Below, piece by piece: positions 1 through 7,886 of a DNA stretch of 32,883 bases (the first letter of the stretch is position 1; the number at the start of each line of letters is the position of its first letter). Made by a program: the position numbers and the translations under genes. Where the stretch lies: contig DATHMF010000062.1 of the NCBI GenBank assembly GCA_035487355.1, forward strand, positions 1 through 32,883, given 5' to 3'. The stretch is from Terriglobales bacterium. Lineage in GTDB: Bacteria; Acidobacteriota; Terriglobia; Terriglobales; Acidobacteriaceae. The notes under the pieces were generated by a model. It did no database searches and was not told where the DNA came from. It was given only the letters and a program-made list of their open reading frames with translations.

Positions 1-1
1 C

Positions 2-574
<573 letters not shown>

Positions 575-607
575 CTTTGTCATATACGAGGCCAAGGGCC
601 ACTCAAA

Positions 608-635
608 TTGTGGGATGGTGTAGTTCTGTGATACT
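608..635 (+). promoter_or_regulatory. Possible promoter of the toxin-antitoxin pair
   Basis: TTGTGG (608-613), a 16-bp spacer, then GATACT (630-635) preceded by TG at -15/-14 resembles a weak sigma-70 extended -10 promoter. It ends about 18 bp before the ATG at 654. The assignment rests only on hexamer similarity. Confidence 0.25.
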
Positions 636-653
636 TTTTGAATTAGATCAGTT

Positions 654-863
654 ATGAAAAGTTCCGAAATCCAAAGTTCACGTGACATTTTGGGAGGCGC
701 TCCTGTCTTTGCTGGCACGCGTGTGCCAGTGCAGGCTTTGTTTGATTATTTAGAGGCAGGAGATTCCCTCGATGAATTTATCGCCGATTTTCCTACTGTC
801 CGGCGCGAACAAGCCATTCATTTGCTCGAAGAAGCCAAGATCTCGCTCGTTTCTCCCGAATAA
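654..863 (+). CDS. DUF433 antitoxin
   Basis: This 69-residue protein has the DUF433 pattern: ILGGAPVFAGTRVPVQALFDYLEAGDSLDEFIADFP followed by a C-terminal helix (REQAIHLLEEAK). DUF433 proteins are small helix-turn-helix-like antitoxins, usually encoded just upstream of a DUF5615/PIN-like toxin, as here. The TAA stop (861-863) directly abuts the ATG of the toxin at 864, which suggests co-translation. The antitoxin should neutralise the toxin and probably represses the operon; this is family knowledge, not visible in the sequence. The two genes look AT-richer than neighbouring genes, consistent with mobility. Confidence 0.85.
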   Translation: MKSSEIQSSRDILGGAPVFAGTRVPVQALFDYLEAGDSLDEFIADFPTVRREQAIHLLEEAKISLVSPE

Positions 864-1184
864 ATGAAAATCCTGCTCGATGAGTGTATCCCGAGAAGGT
901 TGAAATTTGAGCTTAAGAACCATGATGCCAAAACAGTTCAGGAAATGGGCTGGACGGGAAAAAAGAATGGTGACTTGCTTGCTTTAGCTGACAAGGGATT
1001 TGAGGTATTCATCACTCTAGATAAGAATCTTGAAGCACAATTAAACGTAAGCAAGTTTAATCTGAAAATCGTGGTCTTTTCGATTGGAAGCAGTCGTCTT
1101 GCAGACATTAAAGCTTATCTGCCTCAGCTTCATCGCGCTTTGGATAGCAGCAACCCAGACAAGCTGATTCATATCAAGCGATAG
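864..1184 (+). CDS. DUF5615 PIN-like toxin
   Basis: A 106-residue protein opening MKILLDECIPRRL, with the early Asp-Glu pair of the PIN-like DUF5615 fold. It continues with NGDLLALADKGFEVFITLDKNL, where D and T/D residues match the second acidic cluster of PIN nucleases. PIN-family toxins are Mg-dependent RNases that inhibit growth by cutting RNA. The target here is unknown. The gene starts immediately after the antitoxin stop codon and is complete in length for the family. The C-terminus ends in a basic run (IHIKR). Confidence 0.85.
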   Translation: MKILLDECIPRRLKFELKNHDAKTVQEMGWTGKKNGDLLALADKGFEVFITLDKNLEAQLNVSKFNLKIVVFSIGSSRLADIKAYLPQLHRALDSSNPDKLIHIKR

Positions 1185-1193
1185 CGCAAGGCT

Positions 1194-1910
1194 CTATTTG
1201 ACCTCAAAGACCTTCGGCACAACCTCCCCTGCCTTGCCCCAGAAGCTTTCATCGAAGCAGCGGCTGTTCGCAGGCTCTTCCGGTCCGATGTAATAGCTGT
1301 GTGTTCCATTTTTGCTTTTCACCTGGGCGGCAAACCCCGCCGCCGGATGCACCACCCCCGAGCTGCCGATGCAGATAAAAACCGTGCAGCTATCAAGAGC
1401 AGCCGCGATGTCTTCCAGGTAGTAGGGAACTTCGCCGAACCAGCAGATATGCGGACGAATGCGTCCACCACACTCGCAGCGCGGAACTGATTCCAGGTTG
1501 GGATAGGAGTTCCGGTCGTCAAAAGCGGGCCGCTTGCACCCAGCCCGTTCACACCGGCTCTGCATGAGCCTGCCATGCATGTGCCAGACGTTCTCGCATC
1601 CCGCCTGCTCCAGCAGTGCATCAACGTTTTGTGTGCAGTGAAAGAGCCGCTCCCCGAGCGCCTGTTCCAGTTGCGCCAGGGCAAAGTGCGCCGGATTCGG
1701 TTTGCATTGCGCTGCAACCTCGCGCCGCCACGAATAAAATTCCCAAACCAGCCGCGGATCATTTCTCCAAGCCACCGGCGAAGCCACGTCCTCGATGCGA
1801 AAGTTCCGCCACAACCCATCAGAGCCGCGGAAGGTGGGGATGCCACTCTCAGCGCTCAAACCGGCTCCAGTCAGGATAAATACGCGGTCGTCAGGATGAA
1901 TAGGAATCAT
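1194..1910 (-). CDS. NAD-dependent protein deacylase, sirtuin (SIRT5/CobB type)
   Basis: A 238-residue class III sirtuin that removes acyl groups from lysines using NAD+. Motifs in order: GAGLSAESGIPTFRG (residues 15-29, NAD binding), Y59-S-W-R62 (the YxxR pair that in SIRT5/CobB selects succinyl/malonyl-lysine), TQNVD (93-97), the catalytic His in HMHG (112), and four zinc Cys (120, 125, 145, 147) followed by RPHICWFGE. I start it at the ATG at 1910; the in-frame codon before it is TTG. There is no clear Shine-Dalgarno sequence. It converges with the toxin gene, whose stop is 9 bp away. Desuccinylase preference is inferred from the YxxR pair only. Confidence 0.9.
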   Translation of the reverse strand: MIPIHPDDRVFILTGAGLSAESGIPTFRGSDGLWRNFRIEDVASPVAWRNDPRLVWEFYSWRREVAAQCKPNPAHFALAQLEQALGERLFHCTQNVDALLEQAGCENVWHMHGRLMQSRCERAGCKRPAFDDRNSYPNLESVPRCECGGRIRPHICWFGEVPYYLEDIAAALDSCTVFICIGSSGVVHPAAGFAAQVKSKNGTHSYYIGPEEPANSRCFDESFWGKAGEVVPKVFEVK

Positions 1911-1974
1911 CAACAGAAATTAAACTATGCCATTTTAACTTGTTAGAAACTGCCTGGCTCTTTTGACATCGTTT

Positions 1975-2091
1975 GAAAAGCGGCACTTACAAAAAGCGTC
2001 ACTTACAAAAAGTGGCACCTACAAAAAGTGGCACCAACAAAAGTGGCACCTGCAAAAAGTGGCACTTACAAAAAGTGACACCTGCAAAAAG
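1975..2091 (+). repeat. 16-bp tandem repeat array, about 7.5 units
   Basis: Units of consensus AAAAAGTGGCACYTAC start at 1975, 1991, 2007, 2023, 2039 (15 bp, one A missing), 2054 and 2070, with a partial eighth unit from 2086. The core AAGTGGCACTT is an imperfect palindrome (AAGTG/CACTT). The last unit runs into the dispersed element beginning at 2092, whose first bases TGTCATCCTG resemble the unit core. No good protein is encoded through it. Confidence 0.9.
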
Positions 2092-2193
2092 TGTCATCCT
2101 GAGCGGAGCCGCGCTTCGCGGCGAAGTCGAAGGACCCCGAGGATGCATATCGTTCCATGCAGCTTCAGGGAATTCTCTCGATTCACTCTTGCC
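2092..2193 (+). repeat. Dispersed ~100-bp intergenic repeat, copy 1
   Basis: This segment is nearly identical to 3378-3476; I count only a handful of single-base differences or indels. It starts TGTCATCCTGAGCGGAGCC and contains the hairpin GCCGCG-CTT-CGCGGC (2108-2122), then GAAGTCGAAGGACCC, a GCATATCGTTCCATGCAGC segment and a GGGAATTCTCTC segment. TCATCCTGAGCG...GAAGGA elements of this type are, from memory, common in acidobacterial spacers. The hairpin suggests a REP-like element. Confidence 0.85.
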
Positions 2194-2199
2194 TGGGTG

Positions 2200-2227
2200 C
2201 CCCACGCGCGCGCCAGCGCGTGTGGGA
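2200..2227. repeat. GC-rich inverted repeat (hairpin)
   Basis: CCCACGCGCG and its partner GCGCGTGTGGG form a long stem with one mismatch around a short loop. It sits directly after dispersed repeat copy 1. No T-run follows, so it is not a standard intrinsic terminator. Confidence 0.5.
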
Positions 2228-2334
2228 CAAAACTCGCCACAAACTGCGCCGATGGGTTGCTTTTCTGGGAACTTTACCCTGAGCTTTGGTTTCTAAATCT
2301 ATAGTTCCTAATATGCTTTGAAAGAAATGACTGA

Positions 2335-3366
2335 ATGAAAAAAGCCATCATCATCGTGGCGGCGGTGGCTGCATACTGCCTCTTTGAAATCGTGCTTCTC
2401 CTGAGCATAGTTACCCCAAACCCCGGTTACCCGACCTCAGGTACTCGTCAAACGGTTACCGGAGCAGCGCAGCTTGTGTTGATCCCTGGCTTGGCCGCAG
2501 TTTTTTCGCGAATTATATATGGCCCATACCGCTGGAAAAGAAGAGCCTTAATCATCCTCGCAGTGGGAGCCGGATGTGTGCCTGCGTTGGTCGGTTTGGT
2601 AGCTGTCGGGATGGTGCTCGATTGGGTTAGTTCCAGAAGTATAGCTTGGTTAATTGTATTGCTCGTATTGATCGGGTGCGGCTTTATACCCGCCCTGTTT
2701 TTTGTAGTTAGGAAATTAAGAAAGCGAGGCGTTGCGCTTGAGACGAAGAGATGGTTGGCCGAGCGCCAGTCAGGAACCAGCGCTCGCGAACGCAGATGGA
2801 AAGATCGAGCGATCCGATACTCATTGTGGCTTCCCGCACTCTCAGTACTGCTTGTTTTCTTGTTTTTACCGGAATCGTGGGGCATTGCCTCACACTTTGA
2901 ATTTCGAACCCAGGTTTTGACTGAGTATCAGGTTCGAGTGCCCGCCAGCTGGATCATCCTGCAGCAGGATGCGCAATCGGAACCCGGATATTCTTATATC
3001 TCAGGTTTGGCGGGTCGGGGCATGGGTTTCAGCGTCACGCGGTATCTTCATTGGTGGGATGTTCCTCTCTCAAGCTGGAGCGTTGGCACCCAACCCTATG
3101 CTTATTTCGGAGCATCAGCCCCGGAGCATTGGCTGCCCAAGATTGAGAACGTGATTGCTCAGCGCGACTTCTTGATCGGTAATACGCCTCTGACCTGCGT
3201 GGACTACTGGCCATCTTATTTGACTGAGCGGGGAAAGCCCCGGGATGCATCCATTGCGTATATCAACTGTTACAGCCCTGCCCGGTTGTACGCCAGTTTT
3301 ACAGGCGAAAGATTTCAGGTTCCGGTGTTTTACAAAATGCTGGAAGGCATTACACAAACACGCTAG
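2335..3366 (+). CDS. Hypothetical multi-pass membrane protein with extracytoplasmic C-terminal domain
   Basis: I do not recognise this 343-residue protein. Hydrophobic segments at about residues 4-26, 42-62, 70-95, 103-125 and 162-178 predict five membrane passes. An Arg/Lys-rich cytoplasmic stretch (126-161) lies between the fourth and fifth. The C-terminal half (about 185-343) is soluble, rich in Trp and Tyr, with two Cys in the CVDYW and INCYSP segments that could form a disulfide if outside the cell. The gene stands alone between the two copies of the ~100-bp dispersed repeat, so it could have been moved or kept as a cassette. The ATG at 2335 gives a convincing N-terminal membrane segment. 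Confidence 0.7.
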   Translation: MKKAIIIVAAVAAYCLFEIVLLLSIVTPNPGYPTSGTRQTVTGAAQLVLIPGLAAVFSRIIYGPYRWKRRALIILAVGAGCVPALVGLVAVGMVLDWVSSRSIAWLIVLLVLIGCGFIPALFFVVRKLRKRGVALETKRWLAERQSGTSARERRWKDRAIRYSLWLPALSVLLVFLFLPESWGIASHFEFRTQVLTEYQVRVPASWIILQQDAQSEPGYSYISGLAGRGMGFSVTRYLHWWDVPLSSWSVGTQPYAYFGASAPEHWLPKIENVIAQRDFLIGNTPLTCVDYWPSYLTERGKPRDASIAYINCYSPARLYASFTGERFQVPVFYKMLEGITQTR

Positions 3367-3377
3367 CTTCCTAGATC

Positions 3378-3476
3378 TGTCATCCTGAGCGGAGCCGCGC
3401 TTCGCGGCGAAGTCGAAGGACCCGAGGATGCATATCGTTCCATGCAGCTTCAGGGAATTCTCTCATTCACTCCTGC
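3378..3476 (+). repeat. Dispersed ~100-bp intergenic repeat, copy 2
   Basis: Second copy of the element at 2092-2193, in the same orientation, with the same GCCGCG-CTT-CGCGGC hairpin (3394-3408). It begins 12 bp after the stop of the membrane gene, so the two copies bracket that gene as direct repeats. Confidence 0.85.
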
Positions 3477-3660
3477 CCTTTCATCTCTCGCTTGGGAGAA
3501 AACACCGGAAATAGATGAGAGAAAATCGTAAATCGCAATTCGAGACTTCCAAAATGTCAATACTTTGATCCCAGAATGATACCACTATGGCACCATGTTG
3601 TTCATTCTACCCCAATCCATGCCATCCTTTCCTTAAGTACCCGAAAGGAGGGCACAAAGA

Positions 3661-4464
3661 ATGAATATTAGAGAAATCTTTAGCAACAAACCCCGCTGCC
3701 GGCACATCAGCAAAATCGGCAGCCGCTGCCAGGCCGATCCCCAGACCGGTAAACCCTATTGCTTTTTCCACGATCCCGGCCAGAAAGAAAAACAAGCCCA
3801 GGCCCGTAAGCAAGGTGGGGAAGCCCGCAACCGTCCGCCTGAGACCATCCTGCCGCCCCATTTCGAGCGCCGGCCCCTGCAAGATCTCTCCCAGGTCCAC
3901 GAGTTTCTCGAAGACATCGCCAACTACATCTGCCGTGGTGAAATGGACCTGCGCACCGGCCGCACCCTCACCTACGTCGCCAACAGCGTCCTCGCTGTCC
4001 TGAAAGAAAAAGCGCGCCAACAGCGCCAGGAAGACGGTCGCGCCGCCAAAAAAACCAGCCCTGACCAGGTAAAGTTCTTCTTTAGCCCGATTCCTCGCTC
4101 GGAACGGCGCACTGATGACCATAACAAAGACCAAGACCATAACCAGAATCAGAACAACGCCAAGCCGCAGCCAACCATTCTCGGCCAGAGCACCGTGGCC
4201 CCCTCCGCCGTGCCCGGCAAGCGAAACCAACCAGAAGACAAACACCCAGCCCGGCCCGATCAAGCCCGGCAGACCAGCCCCGGCACTGATTCTGCCGCGA
4301 GCCCAAACGCCGCACCACCAAATCAACCAGCACCCCAGTCTCAGCGACGAATCCTGCACGGGAGTTCACCCTTTCCCCCGGTCGTCGTTCCCAACAAGCC
4401 CGCGCCGCCCCCGCAGCCGTCCCGCTATCCCCAGTACGGCCCGGATGACATCCGTAAGGTTTGA
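3661..4464 (+). CDS. Small CCCH zinc-motif protein with disordered tail, function unknown
   Basis: A 267-residue protein. The N-terminus has C13, C23, C34 and H37 (PRCRH, SRCQ, PYCFFH), a likely single zinc site. A helical block follows (about 66-115; DLSQVHEFLEDIANYICRG, RTGRTLTYVANSVLAVLKE). From about residue 140 to the end it is Pro/Gln/Asn/Ser-rich and probably disordered. Proteins with this CCCH head and a short helical module recur in Acidobacteria and Planctomycetes genomes, without known function as far as I know. A strong ribosome site, AAAGGAGG, lies about 9 bp before the ATG and supports this strand over the opposite-strand frame at 3607-4359. Nucleic-acid binding is a guess from the zinc head. 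Confidence 0.7.
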   Translation: MNIREIFSNKPRCRHISKIGSRCQADPQTGKPYCFFHDPGQKEKQAQARKQGGEARNRPPETILPPHFERRPLQDLSQVHEFLEDIANYICRGEMDLRTGRTLTYVANSVLAVLKEKARQQRQEDGRAAKKTSPDQVKFFFSPIPRSERRTDDHNKDQDHNQNQNNAKPQPTILGQSTVAPSAVPGKRNQPEDKHPARPDQARQTSPGTDSAASPNAAPPNQPAPQSQRRILHGSSPFPPVVVPNKPAPPPQPSRYPQYGPDDIRKV

Positions 4465-4654
4465 GGAAAACAGAAAGGTTGATTAAGAGGGTTCAGAAAA
4501 AGCATTCCCAGGCAATGCAGGGCGTACTTGGAATAGCGCGAGCAAAGCGCGAGGGTAAAGCGGTTTACCGTGGAGCCCTTAGAATGACGCCCCATTAGGT
4601 CTTTGAAAATTCGTAAGAGCAGTATCCCGTCGCCGGAGCGATTTGCCTATGCAC

Positions 4655-4687
4655 GCCTCTGCGTTCCTCCGCGTCCTCTGCGGTGAA
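4655..4687 (-). repeat. Periodic CGCAGAGG-type intergenic repeat
   Basis: Read on the minus strand this is ACCGCAGAGGACGCGGAGG followed by AACGCAGAGGC, a loose 8-9 bp periodic purine/C sequence. A relative (ACCACGAGGCACAGAGACAC) is at 13506. Sequences of this type are, from memory, very widespread in spacers of environmental bacteria. Confidence 0.6.
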
Positions 4688-4699
4688 CTCTTGTTTTTG

Positions 4700-4730
4700 G
4701 CTAAAAGCTAAAAGCCAAAGGCTAAAGGCT
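4700..4730 (+). repeat. 7-bp tandem repeat (GCTAAAA family), 4 units
   Basis: GCTAAAA, GCTAAAA, GCCAAAG, GCTAAAG then GCT, at exact 7-bp spacing. It is one of five spacer sites in the window with different 7-bp units. Confidence 0.85.
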
Positions 4731-4786
4731 TCTTTTCCGCGACCCAAGCCAGCAGGGGGCCCCCGAAGGCGAAGCCAAGGCTTTTC

Positions 4787-4816
4787 CTGAGGACTGAGGA
4801 CTGACGACTGACGACT
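4787..4816 (+). repeat. 7-bp tandem repeat (CTGAGGA/CTGACGA), 4 units
   Basis: CTGAGGA twice, then CTGACGA twice, then CT. It ends 2 bp before the stop end of ribE on the other strand. Confidence 0.85.
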
Positions 4817-4818
4817 CT

Positions 4819-5466
4819 CTAGAACCCTTCTTCTATCAACCGTTCCAGGGTAATGGAAGATGAACCTGGTTTCTGCAGCGCCATTTTTTCCGCATACTTG
4901 GCCAGCACGTCCACTTCAATATTGAGCGGAGCGCCCGGCTGCAGCGTGTACAGGTTGGTAGCTTTGTGGGTATGAGGGATGATTGCAATCGAAACTTCAG
5001 TTTCGTGTACCTTGGCAACCGTGAGGCTGATGCCTTCGATAGTAATCGAGCCTTTTTCTACCACATAGCGCATGAGTTCCTGGGGAATGCTAATCTGCAG
5101 CCAATAGTCATCGCTGCTCTTGATCTTTTCCAGGGTAAGTAATTTTCCGACTCCATCTACATGGCCCTGCACAATGTGTCCGCCGAGAGGGGTGCCGGCC
5201 CGCATGGGAAGTTCCACATTGACAAGCGCCCCTTTCGCGAGACGATTGAATGAAGTGCGAGAAACAGTTTCGTGAGCCAGGTCTGCGCTGAAAGATCTGC
5301 CGGGAACAATTCTTACTGCCGTCAAACAGACGCCGCTTACTGCTACGCTGTCGCCCAGCTTCAACGCACGGCTTGCGCGCTCTGCGGCGACGGTGATGCG
5401 GCCAGCGCCATTGGTTATGACGACTTCGCTGACTCGTCCTACTTCTTCAATGAGTCCTGTGAACAT
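4819..5466 (-). CDS. ribE: Riboflavin synthase alpha subunit
   Basis: This enzyme dismutates two 6,7-dimethyl-8-ribityllumazine molecules into riboflavin, the last step of the pathway. The 215-residue length is standard. The N-terminus MFTGLIEEVG is diagnostic, and the protein consists of two lumazine-binding repeats. The second begins near GGHIVQGHVDGVG (residues 95-107). ISLTVAK near residue 150 matches SGVCLTAV of the first repeat. It lies 12 bp downstream of ribD on the same strand, so the two are very likely co-transcribed. In many bacteria this gene is called ribC or ribE. Confidence 0.96.
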   Translation of the reverse strand: MFTGLIEEVGRVSEVVITNGAGRITVAAERASRALKLGDSVAVSGVCLTAVRIVPGRSFSADLAHETVSRTSFNRLAKGALVNVELPMRAGTPLGGHIVQGHVDGVGKLLTLEKIKSSDDYWLQISIPQELMRYVVEKGSITIEGISLTVAKVHETEVSIAIIPHTHKATNLYTLQPGAPLNIEVDVLAKYAEKMALQKPGSSSITLERLIEEGF

Positions 5467-5478
5467 GCTGTCTCCAGG

Positions 5479-6774
5479 TTACTCCGCCTCGTGAATCGCG
5501 CTGAAATCGTAAGGATCGCGTATGTATCCCTCCACCGCGAAGTCCTCTCCGAAATGATGGATGGTGACGTGCTGCACGTGCGCAGCTTCTCCCATATGGC
5601 GAAAGCCTGCACCACGGGCGAAGGGCACCGAGCCTGACCCGGCAAGAATTTTTGGCGCGTAGTAGAGAAAGACCTTGTCCACTACGCCCGCTGCCAGCGC
5701 CGCCCAATTCACCAGCGCGCCTCCTTCGATCAGCAAGCTGGTGATCTGCATCTCCGCCAGGCGCTTCATCATACTGCGCATATCCGGACGGCCGTCGGAC
5801 GCGCTTGATTCCATTTCGGGAAAAAGAGGGCCGCCAATTCCCGTGCGGCGGCGGACCGGCATGCGCCTGATTTTATCCGAGGGCGCCTGTGCAGAAGCGG
5901 CGTGGGCAATGGCGACTTGTTCCACGCGAATGCCGCGCGCTTCAAACTCGCGCTTCCTTTTCTCTTCGGCAAACGAACATAAAACCAGCACATCGTCCTG
6001 CGCGGTTTTGACTACGCGTGATTCCAAGGGGAGCCGCAAGCGCGAATCCACAATCACGCGAAGCAGCGGCCGCCGTCGCGGCCTTCCCGTGCGGTCGGTC
6101 AACAGAGGATCATCGGCAATGATCGTCCCCACGCCCACCATCAGAGCATCACTCGAGTGGCGCAACTCTTGAACATGCGCACGTGCGGTCTCGCTGGTGA
6201 TCCACCCGCCGGTCGCCCCCCCCGAGCCCAAAGCCGTGGGATTACCCGATTCCCCCGGCGGAGGCGCAATTTTGCCATCCAGCGTCATTCCGGCTTTTAA
6301 CGTGACCAGCGGCTCATGCCAGCGGATATATTTCGTAAACGCTTCATTCAGCTTGCGCGCCTCATCTTCCAGCACGCCTTCAATCACTGCAATGCCCGCA
6401 GAACTCAGTTGCTCGATGCCTTTTCCCCGGACGAGTGGATTGGGATCAAGCATCGCCGCGACGACGCGCTTGATCCCCGAGGAGATAATCGCCTCCGTGC
6501 AAGGACCGGTGCGCCCCTGATGACAGCACGGCTCCAGATTCACATAAAGAGTCGCTTCTTTCAGAGGAACGTTCTTGCTCTGGGCTTGCTCAATGGCAAT
6601 TACTTCGGCGTGCTTGATGCCATCATAGGTATGAAATCCGCTGCCCAGGACCTTCCCCTCGGCGTCCACTACAACGGCGCCGACATAGGGATTGGGCGCG
6701 GCCAATCCTATGCCTAGCCGTGCCAGCAGAAGTGCCTGGCGCATAAAGTCGTGATGTTTTTCTTCAGGATTCAA
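5479..6774 (-). CDS. ribD: Bifunctional riboflavin deaminase/reductase
   Basis: RibD deaminates the pyrimidine product of GTP cyclohydrolase II and then reduces its ribose side chain. The N-terminal deaminase has the zinc motif H55-A-E57 and the Cys motif EPCCHQGRTGPC (81-92). The reductase domain starts near residue 160 and ends with the SLLIEGGALVNWAAL segment. At 431 residues it is longer than the usual ~370. The extra length sits largely in a low-complexity stretch around residues 300-335 (VRRRTGIGGPLFPEMESSASDG). The start at 6774 is a TTG giving a family-like N-terminus; an ATG at 6744 is the alternative. There is no room upstream for an FMN riboswitch, since ftsY ends 33 bp away. Confidence 0.93.
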   Translation of the reverse strand: MNPEEKHHDFMRQALLLARLGIGLAAPNPYVGAVVVDAEGKVLGSGFHTYDGIKHAEVIAIEQAQSKNVPLKEATLYVNLEPCCHQGRTGPCTEAIISSGIKRVVAAMLDPNPLVRGKGIEQLSSAGIAVIEGVLEDEARKLNEAFTKYIRWHEPLVTLKAGMTLDGKIAPPPGESGNPTALGSGGATGGWITSETARAHVQELRHSSDALMVGVGTIIADDPLLTDRTGRPRRRPLLRVIVDSRLRLPLESRVVKTAQDDVLVLCSFAEEKRKREFEARGIRVEQVAIAHAASAQAPSDKIRRMPVRRRTGIGGPLFPEMESSASDGRPDMRSMMKRLAEMQITSLLIEGGALVNWAALAAGVVDKVFLYYAPKILAGSGSVPFARGAGFRHMGEAAHVQHVTIHHFGEDFAVEGYIRDPYDFSAIHEAE

Positions 6775-6807
6775 TTCAGGTCTGCTCGTCCTGTTAATCT
6801 GTGGCTG

Positions 6808-7770
6808 TTATTCGAACAGTGAGTTCACAAATGCCTCGGCATCAAACGGCAGCAAGTCGCCGGCTTTTTCTCCTACTCCTACGTAGCGCACGGGCAGCTT
6901 CAGCTCCCGGCTGATGGCTACAACCACGCCGCCCTTGGCTGTGCCATCGAGTTTCGTGAGCACAATGCCGGTTACCCCGGCAGACTGCGTGAACTGCCGC
7001 GCCTGTTGCAATCCGTTTTGCCCTGTGGTGGCGTCCATGACCAGAAGAACTTCATGCGGCGCTCCCGGAATAATGCGTTCGGCGGTGCGCTTCATCTTTT
7101 CCAGCTCGGACATGAGGCTTGATTTGGTATGCAAACGGCCGGCCGTATCCACAATCACGAAATCCATCTTGCGGGCCTTGGCGGAGTGCAGAGCATCGAA
7201 GAGCACGGCCGACGGGTCGCCTCCGGGCTTGGTTTTAATCACTTCGGTGCGGGTGCGCTCTCCCCAGATTTCGAGCTGCTCGATGGCAGCGGCGCGGAAG
7301 GTATCTGCCGCACAGAGAAGAACAGATTTGCCATCGCTGCCCAGCAGGTTCGCCAATTTACCGATGGTTGTGGTTTTACCCGTGCCATTCACGCCCACCA
7401 CCAGAATCACTTCAGGCGGCTCGGCGTCTCTTGCCGGCGCAACCGCAGCATTCAGGATGGCCAACAGCTCCTGCTTGAGCAGCCGCTTGAGTTCAGCAAC
7501 GTCGCCAATCTGCTTGCGGTCAGCCTGCGCGCGCAGTTTTTCGAGCACCTCGTGGGTGGTGGCAGTGCCGAGGTCGGCGGCAATGAGGGTTGCTTCCAGG
7601 TCATCAAGCGTCTCGCGGTCAATTTGCTTGCCGAAAGAGACGATGCTTTCAATGTGCTCGCTCAGGCTTTCGCGCGTGCGCGTGACCGCCTGCTTCATTC
7701 TCTCCAGGAAGCCGGGCTTGCTGGTCTGCTCTTCTTCTTTTTTCTTGCTGCCAAATAATGAAATCGCCAT
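6808..7770 (-). CDS. ftsY: Signal recognition particle receptor FtsY
   Basis: FtsY is the SRP receptor GTPase that docks ribosome-nascent chains at the membrane for co-translational insertion. This 320-residue form has a short basic N-terminus (FGSKKKEEE) instead of a long acidic domain. The N domain helical bundle (about 20-110) is followed by the G domain: P-loop GVNGTGKTTT (126-135), DTFRAAA (156-162), DTAGR (208-212), TKLDGTAKGG (272-281) and the closing GVGEKAGDLLPFD. ATG at 7768-7770. It is upstream of ribD in the same direction with a 33-bp gap, so read-through is possible. Confidence 0.96.
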   Translation of the reverse strand: MAISLFGSKKKEEEQTSKPGFLERMKQAVTRTRESLSEHIESIVSFGKQIDRETLDDLEATLIAADLGTATTHEVLEKLRAQADRKQIGDVAELKRLLKQELLAILNAAVAPARDAEPPEVILVVGVNGTGKTTTIGKLANLLGSDGKSVLLCAADTFRAAAIEQLEIWGERTRTEVIKTKPGGDPSAVLFDALHSAKARKMDFVIVDTAGRLHTKSSLMSELEKMKRTAERIIPGAPHEVLLVMDATTGQNGLQQARQFTQSAGVTGIVLTKLDGTAKGGVVVAISRELKLPVRYVGVGEKAGDLLPFDAEAFVNSLFE

Positions 7771-7790
7771 GCGTGTTTGCCGAAAATTCC

Positions 7791-7796
7791 ATTATA
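7791..7796 (-). promoter_or_regulatory. Candidate -10 element for ftsY
   Basis: On the minus strand this is a perfect TATAAT, 20 bp upstream of the ftsY ATG. I find no convincing -35 at 17 +/- 1 bp, so the call is tentative. Confidence 0.35.
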
Positions 7797-7886
7797 CGGT
7801 GCTCGCAATAGAGCAGTCGGGACGGGGTTTGTTATGGGTAGAATTTATGTGTTTGGAGAGCGCGGGGCACTGGACAGCGCCAACGC

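Larger units (their letters stand above)
1911..2334. other. Repeat-filled spacer between the sirtuin and the orphan membrane gene
   Basis: This 424-bp gap holds the 16-bp tandem array, dispersed repeat copy 1 and the GC-rich hairpin. The remaining bases up to 2334 show no gene. The open frames here simply read through the repeats. Confidence 0.8.
4465..4818. other. Spacer with three kinds of short repeat
   Basis: No gene is visible in these 354 bp. The right half holds the CTCTGCG-type periodic repeat (4655-4687) and two different 7-bp tandem arrays (4700-4730 and 4787-4816). A GGGGGCCCCC palindrome lies near 4755-4764. The left half (4465-4650) shows nothing recognisable. Confidence 0.7.

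Noticed and set aside
3607..4359. 250-residue minus-strand frame opposite the CCCH gene
   Set aside because: Gly/Val/Phe-rich with no family pattern. The plus-strand frame has a strong ribosome site and metal ligands.
6775..6807. FMN riboswitch before ribD
   Set aside because: Only 33 bp separate ftsY and ribD, too short for the aptamer.
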